A stretch of DNA of 64,000 bases, from NCBI RefSeq assembly GCF_003173595.1, contig NZ_QGNZ01000003.1, forward strand, positions 496,001-560,000, in the 5' to 3' direction. The notes beneath the pieces were generated by a model that was given only the letters and a program-made list of their open reading frames with translations, was not told the DNA's origin and made no database searches. This document shows, piece after piece, positions 52,464 through 60,735 of the stretch. Source of the stretch: Pedobacter yonginensis. GTDB taxonomy: Bacteria > Bacteroidota > Bacteroidia > Sphingobacteriales > Sphingobacteriaceae. A program made the position numbers and the translations under genes. Numbering within the stretch: position 1 is the stretch's first letter; the number at the start of each line of letters is the position of its first letter.

Positions 52464-54558
52464 ATTTGAAGCTAACGAAAATGGAGACGTTGTTGTTGGA
52501 GAACCTTTCACAGCATATGACGAGGTAGAGGAATTAAAGGGAATCTTTGATAATCTTAAATGGAGTCCCAATTTAATTTTCAGAGGTCGAGGTGGTTACT
52601 ATCTTTTTGAGATTTCTCTCAACAATTCTTCAATCAAGCTACATATATACCTAAAGAAAGTGAGTTTTGGTGGCAGAGAAAATCGCCCTTATGAAAAACG
52701 AACTCAATTTTCGGCAGCACTTGACAGAGCTGGCTATGATGCCAAGGACGACCCAGGAAGCATTAGTTTAATTTTAGGCTTATATAAGCAATATGAGCTT
52801 AGTGAGCCGATTATCTGCGCTTGGAAAATCGAAGATTGGGGAAATAATATTGGTCGGGCGTTTAATTGCTTTACTGACATAAGGAGCATTGCAGAAAGTT
52901 ATAAATCTGGCTTTGCTCAACACAAAACTTCTATAGGCCAAATTAGCTGTGCTTTTAAACAAAATCGATTTTTAGAATATATAAATCACAGAGGTATTCT
53001 GCATACAAGAATAATCGAAGCAAATGAATTGGTTGAACTTAATAATAAACCAACTTACACCGATCGCTTAGAGGAATTTGACCCAATACCTAAATTTGAT
53101 GATTTATTCCAAGAAGTTATGGATTTTTTACATAATCATCAAGGAATAGGGAATGTTACCTCAATGGAGGAAAGCATTGCGGAAAACCTTGGTTTAACAT
53201 ATGAAACTAGACAAAAACTTCATAAGGACGGGCCTAGGACGGAATTGGGCTATCGTCTTGCCTGGGCGAGATATTATCTGAAACAAGCTGGGTTAATTTC
53301 AAGCCCAAAAAGGACTTTTTGGCAACTAACTGCTACCGGGGAATCAACGAAAATAGTGATTAAATCAGAAGTTAGAGCTTTAAAAAATCTTGAAGAAGCA
53401 CGTAGCGGAGTTATTAAAGACTCTCTTCTTGATTACGAAGAAGAAGATGGTATAGAATTAGAGGTCGAATCGGAAACACAGTTTATTGAACATCCTTTTG
53501 ACCCTAGTCTTGTAGATATCAGAACTAAAAGTATGTCACTTGATCTAATACTTAAAAGATTGAGTAGCATGGCAATTAACATGGAAACTAGTTTTCAGCG
53601 TAAAGCGGGGCTTTGGACTATAACAAAACAAAGTCGTCTAATTGAATCTATCTTAGTTAAGATACCTTTACCAGTATTTTACTTCGATGGATCGAGTGAT
53701 GATAATTGGCTTGTAGTTGATGGTCTTCAACGCCTGACCTCGTTGGATAACTTTGTCAACAAAAAATCGTTTGCGCTTAAAAACTTAGAATTTTTAAGTC
53801 AATTTAACGACAAAAATTTTTCCCAACTTCCACCCCATTTACAGCGACGAATTGAAGAGTTTGAAATTACTGCATATATTATAGCCCCTGGAACTCCTAA
53901 AGCCCTTAAATTTAATGTATTTAAACGTATAAATACTGGAGGTCTAACCTTAACGGCTCAGGAAATCCGAAATGCGTTGAATCAAGGCGCTCCAGCAGAT
54001 TTCGTCAAAAGGTTAGCTGACATGCGTGCATTTAAAATTGCGACTAACTTCTCAATTTCAGAAGATAGAATGATGGATAAAGAGTTTGTAACTCGGTTTT
54101 TAGCATTTTACTTATTCCCTTTATCAGATTATAAATCGGACATGGACACTTTTTTAAATAGTGCTATGGAAAAAATTTTAGAATTAAGCAATAATGGGGA
54201 TGAACTAGAAAAAATTGCATCTGATTTTGTCAAAGCAATGGATGCTTCATATGCAATTTTCGAGACTGATGCTTTCAGAAAACGTTATTCGATTGATGAC
54301 ACGAAAAAGCCAATCAACAAAGCATTATTTGAAGTTTGGGCAGTATGCCTTAGTAAGCTGAGTGATACCCAAAGAAATTATCTGATAGCTAATAAAAACG
54401 CAGTTATAAAAGAATTCATCTCTTCACTCAATAACGATGAAGAGTTTAATCAATCCGTAAGTGCAAGCACAAATGATAGATCAAGGGTAAAGAAGCGTTT
54501 TGAGGTCATCGATAATATAATCAAATCCAATTTAGAAAGCCATGATATCAAAAATTAA
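52456..54558 (+). CDS. Fusion: unknown N-domain, Mrr_N-like winged helix, DUF262
   Basis: 700 residues in three parts. Residues 1-195: an alpha/beta domain (LIFRGRGGYYLFEISL, FGGRENRPYEKRTQFS, IICAWKIEDWG) like the methylase-associated sensor or nuclease domains seen beside C5-MTases; not firmly assigned. Residues 210-300: a winged helix like Mrr_N (LGYRLAWARYYLKQAGLISSPKRTFWQLTATGE). Residues 350-560: DUF262/GmrS-type with ETSFQRKAGLW and VDGLQRLTSLDNF (ParB-like NTPase motif). The partner DUF1524 nuclease domain of GmrSD is missing. Likely a DNA-sensing restriction component. Confidence 0.75.
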   Translation: MIKFEANENGDVVVGEPFTAYDEVEELKGIFDNLKWSPNLIFRGRGGYYLFEISLNNSSIKLHIYLKKVSFGGRENRPYEKRTQFSAALDRAGYDAKDDPGSISLILGLYKQYELSEPIICAWKIEDWGNNIGRAFNCFTDIRSIAESYKSGFAQHKTSIGQISCAFKQNRFLEYINHRGILHTRIIEANELVELNNKPTYTDRLEEFDPIPKFDDLFQEVMDFLHNHQGIGNVTSMEESIAENLGLTYETRQKLHKDGPRTELGYRLAWARYYLKQAGLISSPKRTFWQLTATGESTKIVIKSEVRALKNLEEARSGVIKDSLLDYEEEDGIELEVESETQFIEHPFDPSLVDIRTKSMSLDLILKRLSSMAINMETSFQRKAGLWTITKQSRLIESILVKIPLPVFYFDGSSDDNWLVVDGLQRLTSLDNFVNKKSFALKNLEFLSQFNDKNFSQLPPHLQRRIEEFEITAYIIAPGTPKALKFNVFKRINTGGLTLTAQEIRNALNQGAPADFVKRLADMRAFKIATNFSISEDRMMDKEFVTRFLAFYLFPLSDYKSDMDTFLNSAMEKILELSNNGDELEKIASDFVKAMDASYAIFETDAFRKRYSIDDTKKPINKALFEVWAVCLSKLSDTQRNYLIANKNAVIKEFISSLNNDEEFNQSVSASTNDRSRVKKRFEVIDNIIKSNLESHDIKN

Positions 54559-55696
54559 GATAGGTAATTTTAAGTCACTCAAGGATTTAACCTTAGATTG
54601 TGGTAAATTGAATATTATAACAGGCTTGAATAGTATGGGCAAATCCTCTATCATTCAAGCTTTCCTGCTTTTGCGCCAGTCTTTTGATAGAGGTTTTTTG
54701 AAAAAAGAAGGGTTAAGTTTGCGGGGAGATCTAGTTGATATCGGTGTTGCGAGAGAAGCATTATACCAATATGCAGCAAAAGAAGAAATCCAGTTTGATT
54801 TAAACTTTGAAGGTCATGCAGATGCACATAGCTGGATCTTTGGATATCAATTAAATGAAGAAGGAAAACAATATAATTATAATGAATCGGACTTCATTCC
54901 ATTTGCTGAGGATTCTAGAAATGCCTACGACTCTAACGATGTTGACTTAGCCTCTCTTTCGCTTTTCAACGCCCACTTCAAATATCTTGATGCAGACAGA
55001 TGGGTAAAAAATCAATATGAACGATCTGATTTTCATGTTGTTCAAAATAGAGGTGTTGGAAGAAACGGTGAATATACAGCGCATTATTTAGCAAGTTTTG
55101 GAGAAGAAAATATAGAGGAGAGTCTTATGTACCCTGGGACTGAAAATAAAAATCTTCTCGCCCAAGTTTCAGCTTGGATGGGTGACATAAGTCCCGGCAC
55201 GATTGTTAAAGCAGAAAAAATACAGGGTGTAAATTCAGTTAAGTTAAGCTATGAATTTGAAACTACAACAGGTCGGACAAATGAAGTTTCGCCACTTAAT
55301 GTTGGTTTTGGAATGACTTATGTTTTACCAGTAATTGTATTGCTACTAAGCGCGAGACCAGGCGATATAATTTTAATTGAAAATCCCGAATCACATATCC
55401 ACCCCAAAGGACAATCATCGATAGGGAGACTATTAACTAAAGTTGCAAATTTAGGTGTTCAACTATTCATTGAAACGCATAGTGATCATATTTTAAATGG
55501 AACTAGGGTTGGAATAAAAGATGGAATCTCCAGCGAACTTGTAAAAATATTTTTTATAGAGCGTGGCGAATTTAACACAGAATTGTACTCTCAAGCGATA
55601 CTCCCTGAGATTGATAATGAGGGCGGTATTAAAAATTGGCCAAAAGATTTTTTTGACCAATCAATCAAAGATCTTAACTATTTATTTGGGATATAA
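54542..55696 (+). CDS. AAA ATPase with DUF3696-type C-terminus
   Basis: 384 residues. Walker A GLNSMGKSS (28-36), Walker B IILIENPESHIHPKGQS, H-loop FIETHSDHIL, and a DUF3696-like end (NWPKDFFDQSIKDLNYLF). Such RecF-like ATPases are common sensors or regulators of defence effectors. It overlaps the DUF262 fusion gene by 17 bases and its stop overlaps the next start by one base (TAATG), so production is tightly coupled to the following toxin-like gene. Confidence 0.88.
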   Translation: MISKIKIGNFKSLKDLTLDCGKLNIITGLNSMGKSSIIQAFLLLRQSFDRGFLKKEGLSLRGDLVDIGVAREALYQYAAKEEIQFDLNFEGHADAHSWIFGYQLNEEGKQYNYNESDFIPFAEDSRNAYDSNDVDLASLSLFNAHFKYLDADRWVKNQYERSDFHVVQNRGVGRNGEYTAHYLASFGEENIEESLMYPGTENKNLLAQVSAWMGDISPGTIVKAEKIQGVNSVKLSYEFETTTGRTNEVSPLNVGFGMTYVLPVIVLLLSARPGDIILIENPESHIHPKGQSSIGRLLTKVANLGVQLFIETHSDHILNGTRVGIKDGISSELVKIFFIERGEFNTELYSQAILPEIDNEGGIKNWPKDFFDQSIKDLNYLFGI

Positions 55697-56499
55697 TGTT
55701 CTTGTTAATTAATGAATGCTCTTTAGATGAGCAATATCAAAATGAGCATGAATTTAGAGAAGCGATGCAAATATTTATATCTGCATTAGATTTTATCGCA
55801 AAACTAGATTTCCCAAAAGAGGTTTATAAAAGCAATACCCTTTTTAATCATACTGGTGTTACAGGCCTTCACTTAAATACTTTTTTAAAAAACAATCACG
55901 ACCTTAATCAATTGTTTGTAGGTAATTTACAGCGTCTTGGCCCAACAATATGGGATAAAACACATGATTCTAATTCTACCTATCATTATAATACTGTTGA
56001 TTACGTTGAAACCTCTCCTGCTGAATTGACAGAGCGTCGTATAGTAAATGCAGAAAAACCAGGCTTTTTATTCAACTTTTTTAAGTCGAATGCTTTTTCC
56101 GAATCTGTAGAATTGAGTATCTCAAAAAATTCGACCATTAATGTCGAAGTGGATTGTAATTTTGATATTGACACTATTTATAATTGGTTAGTTGAAAATG
56201 GTCTAATAACCCCTAGTCTAACTTATGACGAAACATCCAAGCTTAGTCCCTTAGATCAACAGACCGTGTTAAATGACACAACAAAATTTACTCTTACTAA
56301 ATTACGAAACCAAGGAAGAAAAGTGTATAATAAAGTTGGAAGTGGCGAACTTTGGGTGGTAGACAATTCTAGAAAGCACGCGGGAACTAAGGCACATATT
56401 GAAGTTTTCGACGAAAATACGAAAGAACACTTGGGTACTTCATTATATAACAAAGATGAACTGGATAAGAATTTCAAAGTTCCAAATAGAAAACTCTGA
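55696..56499 (+). CDS. Putative toxin-like effector coupled to the AAA ATPase
   Basis: 267 residues. The N-terminal 190 residues are unassigned. The last 60 carry a motif that resembles the catalytic end of secreted RNase toxins (CdiA/colicin type): WVVDNSRKHAG (H228), then HIEVFDENTKEHLG (H234, E236, H245), then KNFKVPNRKL. In those toxins the W-D/H-G-x-x-EV-D-x-GxHLG series forms the active-site sheet. No signal peptide, so it would act inside the cell, as a suicide effector. The function is inferred from this motif and from coupling to the ATPase; it is not proven. Confidence 0.6.
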   Translation: MFLLINECSLDEQYQNEHEFREAMQIFISALDFIAKLDFPKEVYKSNTLFNHTGVTGLHLNTFLKNNHDLNQLFVGNLQRLGPTIWDKTHDSNSTYHYNTVDYVETSPAELTERRIVNAEKPGFLFNFFKSNAFSESVELSISKNSTINVEVDCNFDIDTIYNWLVENGLITPSLTYDETSKLSPLDQQTVLNDTTKFTLTKLRNQGRKVYNKVGSGELWVVDNSRKHAGTKAHIEVFDENTKEHLGTSLYNKDELDKNFKVPNRKL

Positions 56500-56737
56500 A
56501 TAAGTTAAGTGGCTCAATAACCAATATTTTCCAGGCCTTAAGGATTTCATTGGCTGTATTTTTAAAATAATAGCATACTTATTGCCCGCAAGGGCCCCGA
56601 AAAATTCACTTTTGAAAACTTGAAACATCGAACCGCTAAGGTGAGTTTTTTGTTTGCCCTTATCTATCAGATTAACAGCAAATTATGGGCTAAAAAAAGA
56701 GGGCAAGCGACCGTTTTACCGTGCTTGCCCATTATGG
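56500..56737. other. Gap between the defence operon and tRNA-Asn
   Basis: No gene is supported. A 61-codon minus frame overlaps the end of the effector gene and looks incidental. The tRNA terminator occupies 56692-56730. This is the right edge of the island. Confidence 0.5.
56692..56730 (-). terminator. Terminator downstream of tRNA-Asn 1
   Basis: GGGCAAGC, 14-base loop, GCTTGCCC, followed on the minus strand by CTC and seven Ts. It lies 4 bases after the tRNA CCA. Confidence 0.8.
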
Positions 56738-56811
56738 CTCCCTCTGCTGGGCTCGAACCAGCGACCCTCTGATTAACAGTCAGATGCTCTAACCAGCTGA
56801 GCTAAGAAGGA
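56735..56811 (-). tRNA. tRNA-Asn (GTT), copy with encoded CCA
   Basis: The minus strand folds as a full cloverleaf: acceptor stem TCCTTCT paired with AGAGGGA, D-arm AGCTCAGCTGGTTAGAGC, anticodon arm TCTGA-CTGTTAA-TCAGA with anticodon GTT, T-arm GCTGG-TTCGAGC-CCAGC, discriminator G and encoded CCA at the end. It is the inner of two tandem copies and borders the defence island. Confidence 0.97.
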
Positions 56812-56864
56812 ATGTTTGTCCTGGTTAATTAACCAAAAATGAATTGGTCATTGTATCATAAAAA

Positions 56865-56888
56865 AATCCCCACATTGCTGTGGGGATT
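56865..56888 (-). terminator. Terminator downstream of tRNA-Asn 2
   Basis: AATCCCCAC, ATTGCT loop, GTGGGGATT, followed on the minus strand by a T run. The identical 24 bases occur at 39828. Confidence 0.85.
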
Positions 56889-56891
56889 TTG

Positions 56892-56965
56892 CTCCCTCTG
56901 CTGGGCTCGAACCAGCGACCCTCTGATTAACAGTCAGATGCTCTAACCAGCTGAGCTAAGAAGGA
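56892..56965 (-). tRNA. tRNA-Asn (GTT), copy without encoded CCA
   Basis: The mature body is identical to the first tRNA-Asn from TCCTTCT to the discriminator G. The 3' end continues CAAAA in place of CCA, so CCA must be added by the tRNA nucleotidyltransferase. It lies 80 bases from the first copy, same strand. Confidence 0.96.
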
Positions 56966-57110
56966 GTGCCGGTTGTTTCCTAAAACGAGGTTATTTGTGC
57001 TTTGCAGTACATATGCCCTTGTTCGTTTTGGGAATGCAATATTAGGGCTTTTAAATTATTTATGCAATATTTGCAGAGAAAAATTTTAAAAAAAAATTAA
57101 ATAAACATAT

Positions 57111-58031
57111 ATGAGCCTGATAATCATAGGTACTGTAGCTTTTGATGCTATTGAAACTCCATTCGGAAAAACAGATAAAATTGTTGGTGGAGCCGCAACT
57201 TACGCCAGTTTGGCTGCTTCTTACTTCTACAATAAAGCGAAAATTGTTGCAGTAGTAGGTGATGACTTTCATAAATCGGATATTGATATTTTTACCGAGC
57301 ATGGAATTGATACCGAAGGTTTACAAATTAAAGCCGGCGAAAAATCTTTTTTCTGGTCAGGAAAATACCACAACGATATGAATAGTCGCGATACTTTAAT
57401 TACAGAATTAAATGTATTGGAAAATTTCGACCCAATTATCCCAGAAAGCTATCAGGATTGCGAATATTTAATGCTCGGCAATTTAACGCCACAAGTGCAA
57501 CAAACGGTTATTAAACGACTTAAAAATCGTCCTAAACTAATCGTTATGGATACCATGAACTTCTGGATGGACATTATGATGGATGATTTGCTGGAAACCA
57601 TTAAAATGGTAGATGTTTTAACCATCAATGATGCCGAAGCTCGTCAGTTATCAGGAGAATACTCCTTGGTTAAAGCCGCTAAAAAAATCTTAACCATGGG
57701 ACCAAAATACCTCATCATTAAAAAAGGTGAGCATGGTGCTTTATTGTTCCACGAAGATAAAATTTTCTCTGCCCCAGCATTGCCTTTAGCAGAAGTTTTC
57801 GATCCCACTGGCGCTGGCGATACTTTTGCAGGTGGTTTTATCGGTTACTTGGCTAAAGTTGGCACCATTAACTTCAATAATATGAAAAATGCAATCATTT
57901 ATGGTTCTGCCTTAGCTTCATTCTGCGTAGAAAAGTTCGGAACAGAAAAGTTATTAAACCTAACTGACGAAGAAGTTGCCGCAAGAATTCAAGAATTTGT
58001 AAACTTAAGTGCCTTTACTATAGAGCTTTAG
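57111..58031 (+). CDS. PfkB-family sugar kinase
   Basis: 306 residues. PfkB motifs: GGAATYASLAAS near the start (residues 27-38), the sugar-binding SFFWSGKYHNDM region, and the ATP/anion-hole motif EVFDPTGAGDTFAGGFIGYL with the catalytic Asp. The family phosphorylates ribose, adenosine, fructose or similar; this subgroup is often annotated as a sugar kinase with unknown substrate. It is a single-gene unit with its own terminator at 58067. Confidence 0.93.
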   Translation: MSLIIIGTVAFDAIETPFGKTDKIVGGAATYASLAASYFYNKAKIVAVVGDDFHKSDIDIFTEHGIDTEGLQIKAGEKSFFWSGKYHNDMNSRDTLITELNVLENFDPIIPESYQDCEYLMLGNLTPQVQQTVIKRLKNRPKLIVMDTMNFWMDIMMDDLLETIKMVDVLTINDAEARQLSGEYSLVKAAKKILTMGPKYLIIKKGEHGALLFHEDKIFSAPALPLAEVFDPTGAGDTFAGGFIGYLAKVGTINFNNMKNAIIYGSALASFCVEKFGTEKLLNLTDEEVAARIQEFVNLSAFTIEL

Positions 58032-58066
58032 CATAGGCCAATCAGGTACATCTTAACGCTTAAAGC

Positions 58067-58107
58067 AATCCCCAGGTTGTAGAAATAAACATCTTAATCT
58101 GGGGATT
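58067..58107 (+). terminator. Terminator of the PfkB kinase gene
   Basis: AATCCCCAG pairs with CTGGGGATT across a 23-base loop and is followed by CTCTTTTTC. It lies 36 bases past the stop. Confidence 0.7.
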
Positions 58108-58120
58108 CTCTTTTTCAGCT

Positions 58121-58354
58121 CTAACCCAACTTAGCAATTGCTGTGAATTTTTCAAAAACAGCATCAGTATGTGGTGCATCGGGCAATTCGTCTGTTAAAT
58201 CTTGTCCCGCCCAATGCTCGTAATGCTTACCATTTCGCCACAATCGACTATCGGTCATGTCGTAAATTAAGCCCTTATAAGCTACCCAAATTTGTGGTTT
58301 ATCTTGTCCGTTTCTTAAAGCCAGTTGTTGTTTGGAGTAAAGCGGTAAGTTCAT
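58121..58354 (-). CDS. Cytochrome b5-like heme/steroid-binding protein
   Basis: 77 residues from MNLPLYSKQQLALRNG at 58354. The fold signature is WVAYKGLIYDMTDSRLWRNGKHYEHWAGQDLTDELPDAPHTDAVF, with the two candidate heme-ligand His residues in KHYEHW and PHTD. It is a stand-alone single-domain protein, as often found in Bacteroidota. A longer frame adds 13 residues from the repeat region upstream and was not used. Confidence 0.88.
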   Translation of the reverse strand: MNLPLYSKQQLALRNGQDKPQIWVAYKGLIYDMTDSRLWRNGKHYEHWAGQDLTDELPDAPHTDAVFEKFTAIAKLG

Positions 58355-58373
58355 TTTATCTGTTTTATATCGC

Positions 58374-59469
58374 GAAGCGCAAATGTTGTGCAAAATAATA
58401 CATTTCTTTCCACTTTAACGGTTTGCAAGGCGCGGAAAAAATGGAAACAAAGCTTATTTTGATGAAGAGCAGGCCAACCCTCTGCCAAGAAAGCCAACAG
58501 TTCATTTACCAAATAAATCAATCAAATATTTTTTTGAAGCGCAAATGTTGTGCTATGCAATAACTTTCCTCCCGCTTTTCGCTTTACGCTCTCGATGAAA
58601 AATCGAGATTCGTGCCCGCTCCAATCGGGGCTAATTTGCAAAACCTGCATTTCATTTCAACGGCTTGCTAGGCGCAGAAACAATGTACCCAAACCTGATT
58701 GCAATGAAAAGCCCGCAAGCCAGGCACGAGCGCGGACTTGTAATGAAAAGCAAGGCCGAACCTCCGCCAAGAACGCCAACCGTTCATTTACCAATAAATC
58801 AATTAAATATTTTTTTGAAGCGCAAATGTTGTGCTATGCAATACCTTTCCCTCCCGCTTTTCGCTTTACGCTCCCGATGAAAAATCGAGATTCGTGCCCG
58901 CTCCAATCGGCGCTAATTTGCAAAACCTGCATTTCATTTCAACGGCTTGCAAGGCGCAGAAACAATGTACCCAAACCTGATTGCAATGAAAAGCCCGCAA
59001 GCGAGGCACGAGTGCGGACTTGTAATGAAAAGCAGGGCCAACCCTCTGCCAAGAACGCCAACCGTTCATTTACAAAAAAAACCAATTAAATATTTTTTTG
59101 AAGCGCAAATGTTGTGCAATGCAATACCTTCCCTCCCGCTTTTCGCTTTACGCTCTCGATGAAAAATCGAGATTCGTGCCCGCTCCAATCGGGGCTAATT
59201 TGCAAAACCTGCATTTCATTTCAACGGCTTGCAAGGCGCAGAAACAATGTACCCAAACCTGATTGCAATGAAAAGCCCGCAAGCGAGGCACGAGCGCGGA
59301 CTTGTAATGAAAAGCAGGGCCAACCCTCCGCCAAGAACGCCAACCGTTCATTTACCAAATAAATCAGTCAAATATTTTTTTGAAGCGCAAATGTTGTGCA
59401 ATGCTCCAATCGGGGCTAATTTGCAAAACCTGCATTTCATTTCAACGGCTTGCAAGGCGCAGAAACAAT
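58374..59469. repeat. Tandem array of 282-bp repeats between cyt b5-like gene and lycopene cyclase gene
   Basis: Units begin with GAAGCGCAAATGTTGTGC at 58374 (short, diverged, 162 bases), 58536, 58817, 59100 and 59382 (short, 88 bases). The three full units are 281, 283 and 282 bases long and nearly identical. Each contains the hairpin TCTCGAT/ATCGAGA (CCCGAT/ATCGAGA in one copy), CCAATCGG, and TTGCAATGAAAAGCCCGCAAGC. Open frames cross the units because their length is close to a multiple of three, but the encoded sequence is low-complexity and not protein-like. Confidence 0.93.
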
Positions 59470-59508
59470 TGCCGTTAAAAACGACTCAACTTTAGTTTTC
59501 TAAAAAAA

Positions 59509-60201
59509 TTAAGCAGCAAACGTTTTTGATGATTTGCTTTTAAAATACTCATACAAGTAAATATTAAGCAAGAGCAATCCCATTAAATAAAAATGATCTT
59601 CTAAAGGAATGGTGCCCACCCGAAAGCCCAAATTTTCTTGATTGTTGTAAATAACTACCGGAATGGATGTTAGATATCCATTTACAATGTAAAATGGAAT
59701 TAAAGATACTAAGTATGCCCTAAAAAATTTGTACATAAACCTAAACTCTAAATTTACGTACTCTACATAGGCCAAAACAAAAAACAGAAAGCCAAAATTA
59801 ATCAGTGTGTACCACCTGTTATAGCCGAAAAACAAAATGGCTAAGCACAAACCCAAAAATAAATTACTAACCGCTAGGCTGTATTTCTGTAAGGTATTTG
59901 CTGGAAAATAAGCGTTTAAGCACTCATAAATAAAAATGCAAGCGTAAGGCACAGTTAGAAAGAAAAGCATTTCTTCTAACGGCAGGCCGTATAGTCCAAT
60001 TCCTATAATATATTTTGGGTTAAACGACCACACATGGAGTTTTACGAATAGTAAATCCCAGATTAAGAACACAACACCTGTTATCAGAATTGCGGGCAAA
60101 ACAAATTTCCATTTGCTATAAAAATGAACTTTTTTATCGAAAGAGAGCGCGAATGGGAACAAAATAACGCCGATGTTAATGAGCAAGTAGATATATTTCA
60201 T
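59509..60201 (-). CDS. crtY: Fused lycopene beta-cyclase (CrtYcd type)
   Basis: 230 residues with about seven membrane segments. It has two copies of the carotenoid-cyclase signature: GLPLEEMLFFLTVPYACIFIYECL (about residues 72-95) and TIPLEDHFYLMGLLLLNIYLYEY (about 195-217). This is the fused form of the heterodimeric CrtYc/CrtYd found in Bacteroidota and related to the fungal/archaeal enzyme. It cyclises lycopene to beta-carotene in the membrane. Its start abuts the stop of the gene at 60202. Confidence 0.9.
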   Translation of the reverse strand: MKYIYLLINIGVILFPFALSFDKKVHFYSKWKFVLPAILITGVVFLIWDLLFVKLHVWSFNPKYIIGIGLYGLPLEEMLFFLTVPYACIFIYECLNAYFPANTLQKYSLAVSNLFLGLCLAILFFGYNRWYTLINFGFLFFVLAYVEYVNLEFRFMYKFFRAYLVSLIPFYIVNGYLTSIPVVIYNNQENLGFRVGTIPLEDHFYLMGLLLLNIYLYEYFKSKSSKTFAA

Positions 60202-60735
60202 TTAGATATATTTCTTAAAAATTTTAATTTCTGCGGGGGTACAGCGGTTACTCTGAATCATAAAATTGGCAACATTTTTAATCAATTCTGCATCGGCAAG
60301 GCCGAAGTTATTGTTTTGGTAATGTTTAACAATTTCTTTGCGATCTATCGTTAATTCTTTGCTAAAGCCTAAAAAAGCCGGGGTAAAGTGCTGAATAGAA
60401 AAACGCATAAAACGGATTTCCATATTTTCTTTATCCAGATTAACGGCCCTTTCCATCGTTTTAATAGAAAGTTTCACATACTTAATTTTATTGTAAGGGT
60501 TCCAAGCGTGTTTGGCTTTTAAGGCTTCGAGCGTGCCAGCGTAGGCGGTAACCAAAGCTGATTTATTCGGAAGCTTGTTCAATTTATCAGATAAAGAATC
60601 TGTAAGCCTCGAATCCTCAACTGCTTTAACCAAATCTAATTTAAGTGTGGCAATTTCTTTTGGTGATAATTGAGCTTGAGCCAAATGAAGCCCCATACCG
60701 CAAATAAAAAGAAAGATGAATTTTAATTTAATCAT
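60202..60735 (-). CDS. Secreted hypothetical protein upstream of lycopene cyclase
   Basis: 177 residues with a Sec signal peptide (MIKLKFIFLFICGMGLHLAQAQ). The mature part is helical (SDKLNKLPNKSALVTAYAGTLEALKAKHAW, then TMERAVNLDKENMEIRFMRF). Stop and next start are directly adjacent, so it is co-transcribed with crtY. Such proteins appear beside carotenoid genes in related genomes as far as I recall, but the function is not known. Confidence 0.75.
   Translation of the reverse strand: MIKLKFIFLFICGMGLHLAQAQLSPKEIATLKLDLVKAVEDSRLTDSLSDKLNKLPNKSALVTAYAGTLEALKAKHAWNPYNKIKYVKLSIKTMERAVNLDKENMEIRFMRFSIQHFTPAFLGFSKELTIDRKEIVKHYQNNNFGLADAELIKNVANFMIQSNRCTPAEIKIFKKYI

Noticed and set aside
56443..56628. 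61-codon minus-strand frame at the island edge
   Set aside because: It overlaps the end of the effector gene and shows no recognisable domain or ribosome-binding site.
58550..59089. 180-codon open frame in the 282-bp repeats
   Set aside because: It is a by-product of a unit length near a multiple of three; the encoded sequence is repetitive, equally open in other frames, and has no start context.
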